The notes: generated by a model not told the origin, from the letters alone. A stretch of DNA of 64,000 nt from JACKII01 sp963807085 (GCA_963807085.1 CAWEBB010000046.1:27202-91201), one strand, 5' to 3'; counted from the stretch's first letter, positions 28,937 through 38,447 are shown. A program made the numbers and translations.

Positions 28937-29709
28937 GGCGCCGCCTCCAGGTAGGTCGGCCGAACCGGAACGCCCGCTTTCGCCATATGCCGCTTCGCCT
29001 CGGCGATGGAGTAGGTTCCGAAATGGAAGATCGAGGCAGCCAACACCGCCGAAGCGCCGGCCCGCACGCCCTCCACCAGGTGATCCAGGTTGCCGACACC
29101 GCCCGAGGCGATCAATGGGACGGGAATTGCACGGCTGACGGCGCTGGTCAGTTCCAGGTCGAACCCCGACTTGGTGCCGTCCTTGTCCATGCTGGTGAGC
29201 AGAATTTCGCCCGCGCCAAGGCTGGTCATCCGCTGGGCCCATTCGACAACGTCGATGCCGGTCTCCCGGCGGCCGCCATGGGTGTAGACGTGCCATTTGC
29301 CCTGGCCGGCGTTCTTTGCATCGATGGCCACGACGATGCACTGGGAGCCGTAGGCTGTCGCTGCCTCGCCGACAAATTCCGGGCGGGCGACGGCGGCGGA
29401 GTTGATCGAAACCTTGTCTGCGCCTGCCAGCAGCAGCTTGCGGATATCCTCGACCGAGCGGACGCCGCCGCCGACCGTCACCGGCATGAAACAGTGATCG
29501 GCCGTGCCTTTTACCACGTCATAAATCGTATCGCGGTTCTCGTGGCTGGCCGTGATGTCCAGGAAGGTGAGTTCGTCGGCGCCGGCGGCATCATAGACAC
29601 GGGCCTGTTCCACCGGGTCGCCCGCATCGATCAGATCGACAAAGTTCACGCCCTTGACGACGCGCCCCGCGTGCACATCCAGGCACGGGATGATACGTGT
29701 CTTCAGCAT
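28933..29709 (-). CDS. hisF: imidazole glycerol phosphate synthase, cyclase subunit
   Basis: 258 residues. A TIM-barrel that uses ammonia delivered by HisH to make imidazole glycerol phosphate and AICAR. Seen: catalytic Asp in IPCLDVHAGRVVKGVNF, second catalytic Asp in CIVVAIDAKNAGQ, phosphate motif VTVGGGVRS and IASGGVGNLDHL. It lies 2 bp after hisA and overlaps hisE. Confidence 0.95.
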   Translation of the reverse strand: MLKTRIIPCLDVHAGRVVKGVNFVDLIDAGDPVEQARVYDAAGADELTFLDITASHENRDTIYDVVKGTADHCFMPVTVGGGVRSVEDIRKLLLAGADKVSINSAAVARPEFVGEAATAYGSQCIVVAIDAKNAGQGKWHVYTHGGRRETGIDVVEWAQRMTSLGAGEILLTSMDKDGTKSGFDLELTSAVSRAIPVPLIASGGVGNLDHLVEGVRAGASAVLAASIFHFGTYSIAEAKRHMAKAGVPVRPTYLEAAP

Positions 29710-29711
29710 GA

Positions 29712-30452
29712 CTAATGCTTTTCCCGCGCCGACCGGAACAGAGCCAACGCCTCCTGCGGGTCGATACGGCCGTCATAAAGCGCCCTGCCGGAAATCGCGC
29801 CTTCGATCCCCGCCTCCTCTTCTTCCAGCAGCCCGCGCAGGTCGGCCATAGAGGCGACACCGCCGGAGGCTATGACCGGCACCGTCAGCGCCCAGGCCAG
29901 GTCAACGGTTGCATCGATATTCACGCCCGAAAGCGCTCCGTCCCGATCGATATCGGTGAAGACGATGGCCGCGACCCCCGCCCTTTCCATCGCCAGGGCC
30001 AAATCCATGGCCTTGACTTCGCTCGTCTGTAGCCAGCCGCGGCTTGCGACCTTGCCGTCGCGGGCGTCGATGGAGACTACAATCTGGCCCGGAAACTCGC
30101 GGCAGGCTATCCGCACAAATGCCGGATCTTCAAGCGCCGCCGTGCCCAGGATCACGCGCTTGACGCCGCGCTGCAGCCAAAAGGCCACGGTTTCCATGTC
30201 GCGAATGCCGCCCCCCAATTGAACGGGAATCGGGATTGCCTTGAGAACCGCTTCGACTGCCGCACCGTTCACCGGTTCCCCTTCGACGGCGCCGTTCAAA
30301 TCAACCAGATGCAGCCACTCGAACCCTTGCGCGAGAAAGGCCCTGGCCTGTGCGGCCGGATCGTCGTTGAACACGGTCGCCCGGCCCATATCGCCCCGCA
30401 ACAAGCGGACGCACTGGCCGTCTTTCAGGTCGATAGCAGGAAAGAGTATCAT
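29712..30452 (-). CDS. hisA: ProFAR isomerase
   Basis: 246 residues. It isomerises the aminoaldose ProFAR to the aminoketose PRFAR (Amadori rearrangement) in histidine synthesis. Seen: MILFPAIDLKDGQCVRL with catalytic Asp8, QLGGGIRDMETV, FTDIDRDGALSG with the second catalytic Asp, and IASGGVASMADL. The ATG at 30452 overlaps the GNAT stop by one base, so the start is secure. An upstream open extension of the frame overlaps the GNAT gene and is rejected. Confidence 0.95.
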   Translation of the reverse strand: MILFPAIDLKDGQCVRLLRGDMGRATVFNDDPAAQARAFLAQGFEWLHLVDLNGAVEGEPVNGAAVEAVLKAIPIPVQLGGGIRDMETVAFWLQRGVKRVILGTAALEDPAFVRIACREFPGQIVVSIDARDGKVASRGWLQTSEVKAMDLALAMERAGVAAIVFTDIDRDGALSGVNIDATVDLAWALTVPVIASGGVASMADLRGLLEEEEAGIEGAISGRALYDGRIDPQEALALFRSAREKH

Positions 30453-31015
30453 CAGCGTTTCGGTAGCTCTGTCTGGCGCAGGTTCTTGTAATAAAAAAGG
30501 CCTTCGACAAACTGACCCTTGACGAAAGCATAGGCAGGATGACTGCCCCAACGGATATAACCAAGCCTTTCATACAGGCGGATGGCGGTCGTCTGCGTCG
30601 CACGCACGTCCAGGTTCAAGATCTGACACTTCAATGCCCGCGCGCGCGCCTCTAAAGCCAGCATCAAATTCCTGGCGAAGCCATGGCCACGCGCCCAGGG
30701 TGCGATGAACGCGCTTTGTATGTGCGCAGCGTGTTTTTGCGCCTCGCTGTTACGCGACGGCAGCGCCAGTTGCCCCGAGCCGCAAATCTGGCCATCGAGC
30801 CGGGCAACAAAGAGTTCCCGCTCCGGCACCACCAGAACCCCCCGCCAGTAAGCCTCCAGCGTTTCCCTGGGCGGCGGCGCCACCCACCCAAAGCCACCGC
30901 CGTCGATAATCGCCATATCGGTCGCTTCGCACAGATCGTGCAGGTCCGCCGCATCCAAGCGGGTGGCTGGCTGGATGCTGACTGCCGGAGAAAACGCAGC
31001 TTCTTCTTTGGCCAT
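30452..31015 (-). CDS. GNAT-family N-acetyltransferase within the his operon
   Basis: 187 residues. Seen: AHIQSAFIAPWARGHGFARN, the acetyl-CoA pyrophosphate-binding motif A (R/Q-x-x-G-x-G/A form), ALKCQILNLDVRATQTTAI and LYERLGYIRWGSHPAY, the motif B tail. Substrate unknown. It sits between hisH (4 bp gap) and hisA (1 bp overlap), so it is co-transcribed with histidine genes. A link to histidine metabolism is not implied by sequence. Confidence 0.85.
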   Translation of the reverse strand: MAKEEAAFSPAVSIQPATRLDAADLHDLCEATDMAIIDGGGFGWVAPPPRETLEAYWRGVLVVPERELFVARLDGQICGSGQLALPSRNSEAQKHAAHIQSAFIAPWARGHGFARNLMLALEARARALKCQILNLDVRATQTTAIRLYERLGYIRWGSHPAYAFVKGQFVEGLFYYKNLRQTELPKR

Positions 31016-31019
31016 GGAT

Positions 31020-31664
31020 CTAAGGATTCCAACGCAAAAATTGACGTAGTAAGAGCAGCCCCACCGCTTGGCTCTTCTCTGGATGAAACTGCGTACCGAT
31101 GATGTTGTTCCGGCCGACCGCGGCCGTTATCGGCTGCCCATAACCGGTGGTCGCCAAACAATCATCGTTTCGGTCGCACACCAAGTGATAGGAATGCACG
31201 AAATAGACATGGGGGTTCGATGGCAGGTCTGCCAGGACCGGATGAGCCGGCTCTCGGATCACCAATTCGTTCCAGCCCATATGGGGAACTTTTATGGCGG
31301 GGTCGGAGGGCCTTATCGCCACGACCCGGCCCGGTATCCAGCCGAGACCGGGATGGATGCCATGTTCCATGCTGACATCGGCCAACATCTGCATGCCGAC
31401 ACAAATGCCGAAGAACGGAACCCCCTTGTGCCTCACCGCCTCTTCCATGGCGTCCCGCAGGCCGGGGACGATCGACAGACCGTGCAGACAACGGGCAACC
31501 GTTCCCTGCCCTGGCATAATGATCCGGTCTGCCGCGAGAACCGGCCCCGGCTGCCGCGTGATCTCTACCTCGGCCGCAAGCCCTTCGTCGGCCGCAGCAT
31601 GTTCCACCACGCGCACGACCGAGCGCAGATTACCCGAACCGCAGTCGACAACCGCTATCCTCAC
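31020..31664 (-). CDS. hisH: imidazole glycerol phosphate synthase, glutaminase subunit
   Basis: 214 residues starting at a GTG (RIAVVDCGSGNLRSV follows) that overlaps the stop of the DUF2628 gene (GTGA). Class I glutamine amidotransferase: nucleophile Cys in FFGICVGMQMLAD, the GxGNxxS-like N-terminus, and the His/Glu of the triad in TQFHPEKSQ. It supplies ammonia to HisF. A longer upstream frame is rejected because it lies inside the preceding gene. Confidence 0.94.
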   Translation of the reverse strand: MRIAVVDCGSGNLRSVVRVVEHAAADEGLAAEVEITRQPGPVLAADRIIMPGQGTVARCLHGLSIVPGLRDAMEEAVRHKGVPFFGICVGMQMLADVSMEHGIHPGLGWIPGRVVAIRPSDPAIKVPHMGWNELVIREPAHPVLADLPSNPHVYFVHSYHLVCDRNDDCLATTGYGQPITAAVGRNNIIGTQFHPEKSQAVGLLLLRQFLRWNP

Positions 31665-32035
31665 GCTGCATTGCTCTCCGCGAAAGCGCGTTGCATCAGG
31701 GTCCACTCGGCCTGCTCCAGAGAACGGGCCTGTACCACGCCCACGAACCGGAATCCCTGACGATCCAACATCAGGCGCCACCAGTCTCGCGCATTGAAGC
31801 CTACCAGAACATTAACGGTGAATACCGCAATACTCCAAATTCCCTCCGCCACTGCGAAATGATCGGCCGCGCCCGCGATCGCCATGTACAGCAACACCAG
31901 CAAGATGGCCGAAAGCCACAGGCCATGAAACAGGAACCACAGGGGACCGAATAGAAACGCGCCCCAGGAAAAGCCTTCCGGCAGAATAGTTGCGCTACCA
32001 GGATGTGGCGGACGCTGGACGGTATAGCTACGCAT
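31661..32035 (-). CDS. DUF2628 membrane protein
   Basis: 124 residues. WGAFLFGPLWFLFHGLW is the DUF2628 signature, followed by two or three hydrophobic segments (LSAILLVLLYMAIAGAA and IAVFTVNVLVGF). Found as a single short gene between hisB and hisH in many Rhodospirillales, as here, with one-base overlap to hisB and a GTGA overlap to hisH. The function is unknown. Confidence 0.85.
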   Translation of the reverse strand: MRSYTVQRPPHPGSATILPEGFSWGAFLFGPLWFLFHGLWLSAILLVLLYMAIAGAADHFAVAEGIWSIAVFTVNVLVGFNARDWWRLMLDRQGFRFVGVVQARSLEQAEWTLMQRAFAESNAA

Positions 32036-32640
32036 CAGCCGGCCTCTCCCGGCCCCAGCGTGCCCTTGGTCGACGGTATTTTGCCGCCTCCACGCGGGTC
32101 CGCCTCCAGCGCCTGGCGCATGGCGCGTGCCAGCCCCTTGAAGCAGGTTTCGGCAATGTGGTGGCTGTTCGCGCCATAAAACGTTTCCACATGCAGCGTT
32201 GCGCCGGCAGCGCTGGCAAAGCCCTGGAACCACTCCCGCACCAATTCCGTATCGAAAGTGCCGATCTTCTGGGTCGGAAACGCGGTCCGCCAAACCAGGA
32301 AGGGCCGGCCGGAAAAATCGATCACCACCCGGCTGAGGGTTTCGTCCATCGGCAGCAGACATGAGCCGTACCGGAAGACGCCGCGCTTGTCGCCAAGCGC
32401 CTGGTTCATGGCCGTACCGATGGCGATGCCGACGTCTTCGGTGGTGTGATGGTCGTCAATATGGTTGTCGCCATCGCACCGCACCGTCAGGTCGCAAAGG
32501 CTGTGACGCGCAAGCTGCTCCAGCATATGGTCCAGAAAGCCGACGCCGGTCGCAATGTCATAGACGCCAGAGCCGTCCAGATTGAGGGTCACACTGACCT
32601 TTGTTTCGTTCGTATTGCGCTCTACGCTGGCGGTTCGCAT
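32035..32640 (-). CDS. hisB: imidazoleglycerol-phosphate dehydratase
   Basis: 201 residues, mono-functional HisB. Seen: GFLDHMLEQLARHS, the Mn-binding DDHHTTEDVGIAIG, FRYGSCLLPMDE and the second metal motif GANSHHIAETCFKGLARA. First gene of the his run, divergent from hslV across a 142 bp intergenic region that probably holds both promoters. Confidence 0.95.
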   Translation of the reverse strand: MRTASVERNTNETKVSVTLNLDGSGVYDIATGVGFLDHMLEQLARHSLCDLTVRCDGDNHIDDHHTTEDVGIAIGTAMNQALGDKRGVFRYGSCLLPMDETLSRVVIDFSGRPFLVWRTAFPTQKIGTFDTELVREWFQGFASAAGATLHVETFYGANSHHIAETCFKGLARAMRQALEADPRGGGKIPSTKGTLGPGEAG

Positions 32641-32782
32641 GGCCGCGAGGTGCTTTCGGCTGCCGGTCCAAAATCCGAGCCACTCTCTTAGCGCCGAACC
32701 CGCCGGGCTGCTAGGGGCGGCTTGACCCAGCGGCAGCGCCGCCTACATGGTGCAGGCATGTCTTAAGGAAGTTCCCCCATTG

Positions 32783-33343
32783 ATGTCTGATAATGCTCCC
32801 GTGCTGCATGGTACGACGATACTGGCCGTCCGCAAAGGCGGCCGCGTGGTGATCGCGGGCGACGGTCAGGTCTCTTTCGGCAATACCGTGCTGAAAGGCT
32901 CCGCGCGCAAGGTTCGCCGGATCGGCAAGGATGGCCATGTCATCGCCGGGTTTGCCGGCGCGACCGCCGACGCCTTCACCCTGTTCGAGCGGCTCGAGGC
33001 TAAGCTGGAACAATTCCCGCACCAGCTCACCCGCGCCTGCGTGGAGTTGGCGAAGGACTGGCGGACGGACCGTTATCTGCGCCGCCTGGAGGCCATGATG
33101 GCGGTCGCCGACGCGCGCGTCTCCCTCGTCATGACCGGCACCGGCGACGTGCTGGAGCCCGATGACGGGCTGATCGGCATCGGCTCCGGCGGTCCGTATG
33201 CGCTCGCCGCCGCCCGCGCCCTGATGCCCATCGACGGACAGGACGCGGAAACCATTGCCCGTCGGGGCTTGGAAATCGCGGGTGAGATCTGCATTTACAC
33301 CAACAACAACATCGTTATCGAAAGCATGGATTCCGACGCATGA
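32783..33343 (+). CDS. hslV: ATP-dependent protease HslV (ClpQ) peptidase subunit
   Basis: 186 residues. The proteolytic N-terminal Thr lies in HGTTILAVRKGGRVVIAGDG; the short leader MSDNAPVLHG would be removed to expose it. Also seen: GSARKVRRIG and GSGGPYALAAARAL. HslV forms a double hexamer that degrades proteins unfolded by HslU. Its stop overlaps the hslU start (ATGA). The ATG at 32783 is preferred over an upstream GTG/ATG because the family leader is short. Confidence 0.95.
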   Translation: MSDNAPVLHGTTILAVRKGGRVVIAGDGQVSFGNTVLKGSARKVRRIGKDGHVIAGFAGATADAFTLFERLEAKLEQFPHQLTRACVELAKDWRTDRYLRRLEAMMAVADARVSLVMTGTGDVLEPDDGLIGIGSGGPYALAAARALMPIDGQDAETIARRGLEIAGEICIYTNNNIVIESMDSDA

Positions 33344-34650
33344 CCTCGTTCAGCCCCAGAGAGATCGTATCGGAGCTTGACCGCTTCATCGTCGGTCAAG
33401 ATGACGCCAAACACGCGGTCGCCATCGCGCTGCGCAACCGCTGGCGGCGCCAGCAGTTGGAAGGCCCGATGCGGGAGGAAGTTCTGCCGAAGAACATCCT
33501 GATGATCGGCCCGACCGGCGTCGGCAAGACCGAAATTGCCCGGCGCCTGGCCAAGCTTGCTCAGGCGCCCTTCATCAAGCTTGAAGCGACCAAATTCACC
33601 GAGGTCGGCTATGTGGGCCGCGATGTGGAAAGCATCGTGCGCGACTTGCTCGAGTTCGCCATCCACATGACGCGCGAGCGCATGCGCGAGGAGGTGAAGG
33701 CGCGGGCCGAACTGGCCGCGGAGGAGCGGGTGATCGACGCCCTGGTTGGCACCAACGCCGGCAAGGACACGCGGGCGAAATTCCGTCAGATGCTGCGCAA
33801 CGGCGAACTCTCCGACCGCGAGATAGAGCTGGAGCTTCAGGAGGCGGGCGGCCTGCAGTTGCCGACCATGGATATTCCCGGCATGCCGGGCGCGCAGATG
33901 GGCATGATCAATCTGAACGACATGTTTGGCAAGGCCTTTGGCGGCCGCACGAAGAGCCAGAAAATGACGGTCGGCGACAGCTATGACGTGCTGGTGGCGG
34001 AAGAAAGCGACAAGCTGCTGGACGACGAGAAGGTTACCCGCACCGCCATCGAGTCCGTAGAAAATGACGGCATCGTTTTTTTAGACGAGATCGACAAGAT
34101 CTGTGCCCGCTCTGAACGTGTCGGCGGCGACGTCAGCCGCGAGGGTGTGCAGCGCGACCTGCTGCCCCTGATCGAAGGCACCACCGTCAGCACCAAGCAC
34201 GGCACGGTCAAGACCGATCACATTCTGTTCATCGCGTCCGGCGCGTTCCATCTGGCCAAGCCGTCGGACCTGCTGCCCGAGTTGCAGGGGCGCCTGCCGA
34301 TCCGGGTCGAACTTTCGGCGCTCTCGCGCGAGGATTTCGTTCGGATCCTGAAAGAACCGGAGTCGAGCCTGATCAAGCAGTATGTCGCGTTGCTCGGAAC
34401 GGAGGGCGTACGCCTGGTATTCGACGACGGCGCCATCGACAAAATCGCAAGTCTCGCCGCCGACATCAACTCGTCGGTAGAGAATATCGGCGCGCGCCGT
34501 CTGCAAACGGTGTTGGAGAAACTGCTGGAAGACATCAGCTTCGACGCCTCCGACAAGCCCGGCAGCGAATATGCCGTCGATGCCGCCATGGTGCAGGAGA
34601 AGGTGGGTGAGTTGGCGAAGGATGCCGATCTGAGCCGGTTTATTCTGTAG
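33340..34650 (+). CDS. hslU: HslU (ClpY) unfoldase ATPase subunit
   Basis: 436 residues of the AAA+ family. Seen: IVSELDRFIVGQDDAKHAV, Walker A MIGPTGVGKTEIARRLAKLA, the GYVGRDVES pore motif, an inserted I-domain (residues about 110-230), Walker B GIVFLDEIDKI, arginine-finger/sensor region and the conserved C-terminal LSRFIL tail that docks into HslV. It overlaps hslV by 4 bp. Confidence 0.96.
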   Translation: MTSFSPREIVSELDRFIVGQDDAKHAVAIALRNRWRRQQLEGPMREEVLPKNILMIGPTGVGKTEIARRLAKLAQAPFIKLEATKFTEVGYVGRDVESIVRDLLEFAIHMTRERMREEVKARAELAAEERVIDALVGTNAGKDTRAKFRQMLRNGELSDREIELELQEAGGLQLPTMDIPGMPGAQMGMINLNDMFGKAFGGRTKSQKMTVGDSYDVLVAEESDKLLDDEKVTRTAIESVENDGIVFLDEIDKICARSERVGGDVSREGVQRDLLPLIEGTTVSTKHGTVKTDHILFIASGAFHLAKPSDLLPELQGRLPIRVELSALSREDFVRILKEPESSLIKQYVALLGTEGVRLVFDDGAIDKIASLAADINSSVENIGARRLQTVLEKLLEDISFDASDKPGSEYAVDAAMVQEKVGELAKDADLSRFIL

Positions 34651-34739
34651 GCTGCAACGATGCCCACCTGCATGGCGTGCCCTGCGAGTGGCCAGGGAAA
34701 CAATCCGGCCCGTGGGCAACCCTCCCCGGTGGAGCGAGT

Positions 34740-35660
34740 TTAGGAGCCGGGCAGCGGGATAAAATCCTCCGCATCGCCCGGCACACTATCGAACCTGCCC
34801 TGACGCCACTCCTCTTTCGCTTGCTCAATCCGCTCGCGGGAGGAGGAGACGAAGTTCCACCAGATGTGACGGCCTCCCTCCAGAGGCTCGCCGCCCAGCA
34901 ACATCACCCGGGTCCCGCCTTCGGCACGAATGTCGACCGACGATCCGGCGTGCAGCACGACCAACTGGCCAGTCTCGAAACGGCTACCGTCGATACTCAA
35001 CGTGCCGGAGGCTATATAGAGTGCCCGGTCCTCGTGTTCAGCCGGTACGATAAACCGTGCGCCGTCATTCATCTGGATATCGACGTAGATTGTCGGCGAG
35101 GCGGTCTCGATCGGCGAAACTTCGCCCTCCAGACCGCCGGCGATGAGACGTGCCTTAACGCCCTCGCCCTCGATAACCGGCAAGTCGTGCTGACCGATGT
35201 GCTGGAAGGCTGGATCTGTCTCTTCCCGATCGGCTGGCAGGGCGATCCAACTCTGAATGCCGAACATCGGCCGTTTTTGGGACGACCAGCCAGGGTCGGT
35301 TCGTTCCGAATGCACGATGCCGCGGCCAGCCGTCATTAAATTGACGTCGCCGGGATTGATCGCTTGGGCGGACCCGAGGCTGTCACGGTGATAGATCTGG
35401 CCGTCGAACAGGTAGGTCAGCGTTGCCAGCCCGATATGCGGATGGGGGCGGACATTGACGCCTTTCCCGACGTCGAATATTGCCGGCCCCATCTGATCCC
35501 AGAAAATAAACGGTCCCACCATCTGTCGTTCGCGGGCCGGTAGCGCACGCCTGACCTCAAACCCGCCAAGGTCTTTGGCTCGGGGTATGATCACGTGCTG
35601 AATGGCACTGACGCTGGCCGCGTCTCCCGGAACGGGGTCAGGACATTCACGGTAACTCAT
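34740..35660 (-). CDS. pirin-family protein
   Basis: 306 residues, bicupin. Iron-binding motif NVRPHPHIGLATLTYLFDG and TAGRGIVHSERTD supply the His/His/His/Glu set. The C-terminal cupin has GTRVMLLGGEPLEGGRH. Bacterial pirins have quercetin dioxygenase or regulatory roles; which applies is unknown. It is convergent with hslU and divergent from the MDR oxidoreductase. Confidence 0.87.
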   Translation of the reverse strand: MSYRECPDPVPGDAASVSAIQHVIIPRAKDLGGFEVRRALPARERQMVGPFIFWDQMGPAIFDVGKGVNVRPHPHIGLATLTYLFDGQIYHRDSLGSAQAINPGDVNLMTAGRGIVHSERTDPGWSSQKRPMFGIQSWIALPADREETDPAFQHIGQHDLPVIEGEGVKARLIAGGLEGEVSPIETASPTIYVDIQMNDGARFIVPAEHEDRALYIASGTLSIDGSRFETGQLVVLHAGSSVDIRAEGGTRVMLLGGEPLEGGRHIWWNFVSSSRERIEQAKEEWRQGRFDSVPGDAEDFIPLPGS

Positions 35661-35847
35661 GGCGGTGGGCCTTTCTCAGAAAATTCCGTCTCAGAGCCAA
35701 TTGGCGCGACAACTTCCCTATTCAATCAAAGCAATGTGCGGCGACGGCAAATCACCTTATCGTTTCTCTCAATTTCCAAAGCCCAAACGAGCGTTGATTA
35801 TAGTTGCCTAGTGGAATTCATCATGCCTTCGGCAGGAGTTGCAGTCT

Positions 35848-36795
35848 ATGCCCGAAACCATCACGGCTGTGGTCGCCGCGACCGACGGGTCCGGGATCGT
35901 CACCCGGTCCCAGATCAAGCTTCGCCAGCCGTTCTCGAACGAAGCGCTGGTGGCGGTCACGGCATTTTCCGTGAACCGGGGCGAATGCCGGCGGGCACAA
36001 CGCTCGACCGAAGCAGTCCAGATTGGCTGGGACTTCGCCGGCAAGGTCGAACAGGCCGCTGCCGACGGCTCCGGCCCTCCCGCTGGTACACGCGTTGTGG
36101 GCTTCTCGCCCCGCATGGAAGGCTGGGCTGAAAAAGTCTGTATCGAAACCCGCTATATCTGCCCGGTTCCGGACGCGATCAGCGATGCCCAGGCGTCGAC
36201 CTTGCCGGTCGCCGGCTTGACGGCCCTACACTCGGTCGAGGCGGGAACTTGGATCCTTGGTGACACGGCGCTGATCACCGGTGCCACTGGCGGCGTTGGT
36301 CTGTTTGCGGTTCAACTTGCCCACCTTGCCGGGGCCGAGGTTTTCGCCCAGGTGCGGCGGCCGGAGCAGACCGCTTTTATCGAGACGCTCGCACCCTGCA
36401 CGCCCATCGTCTCCCGAAAGGGCGAAGGCATCGAAGAGCGCGGCCCCTACCGCCTGGTGGTCGACGGCGTCTCCGGACCAACATTAGAAGCCGGCATCCG
36501 GGCGCTGGCGCCGCACGGGATGGCGGTCTGCTATGGCGTGACGGACGTGCCGGAAATCAGTTTGCATGTGCAGCATTTTATGACACGCGGGCTCGCGCAG
36601 ATTACCGGCTTCCATCTCTACAACAAAAGCGAAACCCATCCGCCATCCGAACATTTGGGCCGTTTGTTGCGGCTGATGGCGGCGGGAAGGCTGCATTGTC
36701 CGCTCGGGCGCGAAGCCGGCTGGGACGAAATCGACGGCGTCGCCCAAGACCTGATCGACCGCAAATTCACCGGCAAGGCGGTGCTGCATATCTGA
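35848..36795 (+). CDS. MDR-family (zinc-free) alcohol dehydrogenase / quinone reductase-like
   Basis: 315 residues. N-terminal GroES-like domain, then a Rossmann domain with ITGATGGVGLFAVQLAHLAG. Zinc ligands of classical ADHs are absent, placing it with NADPH quinone reductase or enoyl reductase types. AGGAG lies 9 bp before the ATG. Convergent with epmA. Substrate unknown. Confidence 0.83.
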   Translation: MPETITAVVAATDGSGIVTRSQIKLRQPFSNEALVAVTAFSVNRGECRRAQRSTEAVQIGWDFAGKVEQAAADGSGPPAGTRVVGFSPRMEGWAEKVCIETRYICPVPDAISDAQASTLPVAGLTALHSVEAGTWILGDTALITGATGGVGLFAVQLAHLAGAEVFAQVRRPEQTAFIETLAPCTPIVSRKGEGIEERGPYRLVVDGVSGPTLEAGIRALAPHGMAVCYGVTDVPEISLHVQHFMTRGLAQITGFHLYNKSETHPPSEHLGRLLRLMAAGRLHCPLGREAGWDEIDGVAQDLIDRKFTGKAVLHI

Positions 36796-36822
36796 AGCAG
36801 TGCTGAAGGGCAGGCCTACTCC

Positions 36823-37818
36823 CTACTCCATCACCAGCCAGAGCACGTCCTCGATCCGCTCGGCTCCGGTCAGCAGCATGACCAGCCGGTCGAAGCCCAA
36901 CGCCATGCCGGACGTGCGGGGCATGCCGCGCTCCAGCGCCTGCAACATGCTTTCGGGCAAGGGGTAGGTCTCGCCGTAGATGCGCGCCTTTTCCGCCTGG
37001 TCCCGCACGAAGCGCGCCCGCTGTTCGGCCGCGTCGGTGAGCTCGCCGAAACCATTCGCCAGTTCGAGCCCACAGACGTACAGCTCCACCCGCTCCGCCG
37101 TCGGGCGCGCATCCGGGTCCATGCGGGCGAGCGCCGCCTGCTCGCGCGGATACCCCGTCAAAAAAGTCGGTGCGCCGAGGCCCAGCCACGGCTCGATCCG
37201 GTTCAGCAGCACCCGGAAGAAAACATCCTCCCATGTATCTTCGGCCGCGCAGACGATGCCTGCTCGTTCTGTCGCCACTGCGGCGAAGGCATCGCGATCG
37301 CCCGCCACGGCGGCCAGTTCGATCCCGGCAAAGCGGGCGAAGGCATCGGCGCACGATAGCACCTCCGGGTCGGCGGCCAGATCGCACGCCTGCCCCTTCC
37401 ATTCCAGAAAGAGGGGCAACCCGACCGCGCGGCGGCCCCGCCGCAGAATGTGCAGGCAATCCTCGATCAGCCGGCCGGTGCCGTGGCCGACCCGGTACCA
37501 TTCCAGCATCTCGAACGAGGGTTGATGCGTCGATGACGGCGGCTCGTCCCGATAGACTTGGCAGAACTGATAGAGCGAGCGCTTCTCGCGGACGACGAGC
37601 CGCTTCATGGCAAATTCGGGCGAGGTATGCAGGTAGCGCTGCCCGCTGCCCGTGCCTTTTGCGTCCACCCCAACGACCCGCACCGGCATCGCCGCCAGAT
37701 GCAATTCCAGGCCCGGCGAGACCTGGATTGCCGGCGTTTCCACCGGCATCAACCCCTCCGCCTCGAAAAGAGCCGATATCGCCCGGCGAATGGTTGTGCG
37801 CGCCTCAACCGGCCTCAT
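36823..37818 (-). CDS. epmA: EF-P (R)-beta-lysine ligase (GenX/PoxA-type)
   Basis: 331 residues, a class II lysyl-tRNA-synthetase paralogue without the anticodon-binding domain, the expected length for EpmA. Motif 2 is FCQVYRDEPPSSTHQPSF, motif 3 SGMALGFDRLVML, with LELANGFGELTD in the substrate pocket. EpmA attaches beta-lysine to a conserved Lys of EF-P. It is directly divergent from efp (62 bp apart), so both may share a promoter region. The lysine aminomutase EpmB is not in the window. Confidence 0.92.
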   Translation of the reverse strand: MRPVEARTTIRRAISALFEAEGLMPVETPAIQVSPGLELHLAAMPVRVVGVDAKGTGSGQRYLHTSPEFAMKRLVVREKRSLYQFCQVYRDEPPSSTHQPSFEMLEWYRVGHGTGRLIEDCLHILRRGRRAVGLPLFLEWKGQACDLAADPEVLSCADAFARFAGIELAAVAGDRDAFAAVATERAGIVCAAEDTWEDVFFRVLLNRIEPWLGLGAPTFLTGYPREQAALARMDPDARPTAERVELYVCGLELANGFGELTDAAEQRARFVRDQAEKARIYGETYPLPESMLQALERGMPRTSGMALGFDRLVMLLTGAERIEDVLWLVME

Positions 37819-37880
37819 TGCATCGCCATCCGCTTGCAGCTAAACACCGTCACACCGAGTTTTTGCAATTGTGGGTATCT

Positions 37881-38447
37881 ATGAAGGTTCAAGCCAACAC
37901 CGTCCGGCCGGGCAATGTCATCGAGCATGAAAACCGCCGCTGGATTGTTATCAACTACGAATTGATTACGCCCGGCAAGGGCAACGCGTTCATCGCCGTC
38001 GAAATGCGTGACGTTACGACTGGCACAAAGACGAATGCGCGCTTCCGCACCGCAGATACCGTGGAACGCCTGCTGACCGACAGCCGCGAATGCCAGTTTC
38101 TGTTCGCCGACGGCGAAAACCTGACCTTCATGGACAACGAGACCTTTGACCAGTTCCTCGTGCCCTCCGAACTGGTGGGAGAACCCGCCGTGTTCCTGCA
38201 GGAAGGCATGAACGTGCTGGTGACCCTGGTCGAAGACTCCGCGATTGGCGTGGAAATGCCGAAGAGCGTGACGCTGGAGATCGTGGAAGCGGACCCAGTA
38301 GTGAAGGGTCAGACCGCCTCCTCTTCCTACAAGCCGGCGGTGCTGGAGAACGGCGTCCGCGTGATGGTGCCGCCGCATATTACCACCGGCACCCGCGTCG
38401 TCGTCAGCCCGACCGACCGCACCTATATGGAACGGGCGAAGGATTAA
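37881..38447 (+). CDS. efp: translation elongation factor P
   Basis: 188 residues, three OB-like domains. EF-P relieves ribosome stalling at polyproline stretches. The modifiable Lys is Lys33 in LITPGKGNAFIAVEMRD, matching the epmA gene next door. Also seen: ECQFLFADGENLTFMDNET and the C-terminal MVPPHITTGTRVVVSPTDRTY. The frame is open far upstream, but the family start MKVQANTVRPGN fixes the ATG at 37881. Confidence 0.96.
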   Translation: MKVQANTVRPGNVIEHENRRWIVINYELITPGKGNAFIAVEMRDVTTGTKTNARFRTADTVERLLTDSRECQFLFADGENLTFMDNETFDQFLVPSELVGEPAVFLQEGMNVLVTLVEDSAIGVEMPKSVTLEIVEADPVVKGQTASSSYKPAVLENGVRVMVPPHITTGTRVVVSPTDRTYMERAKD

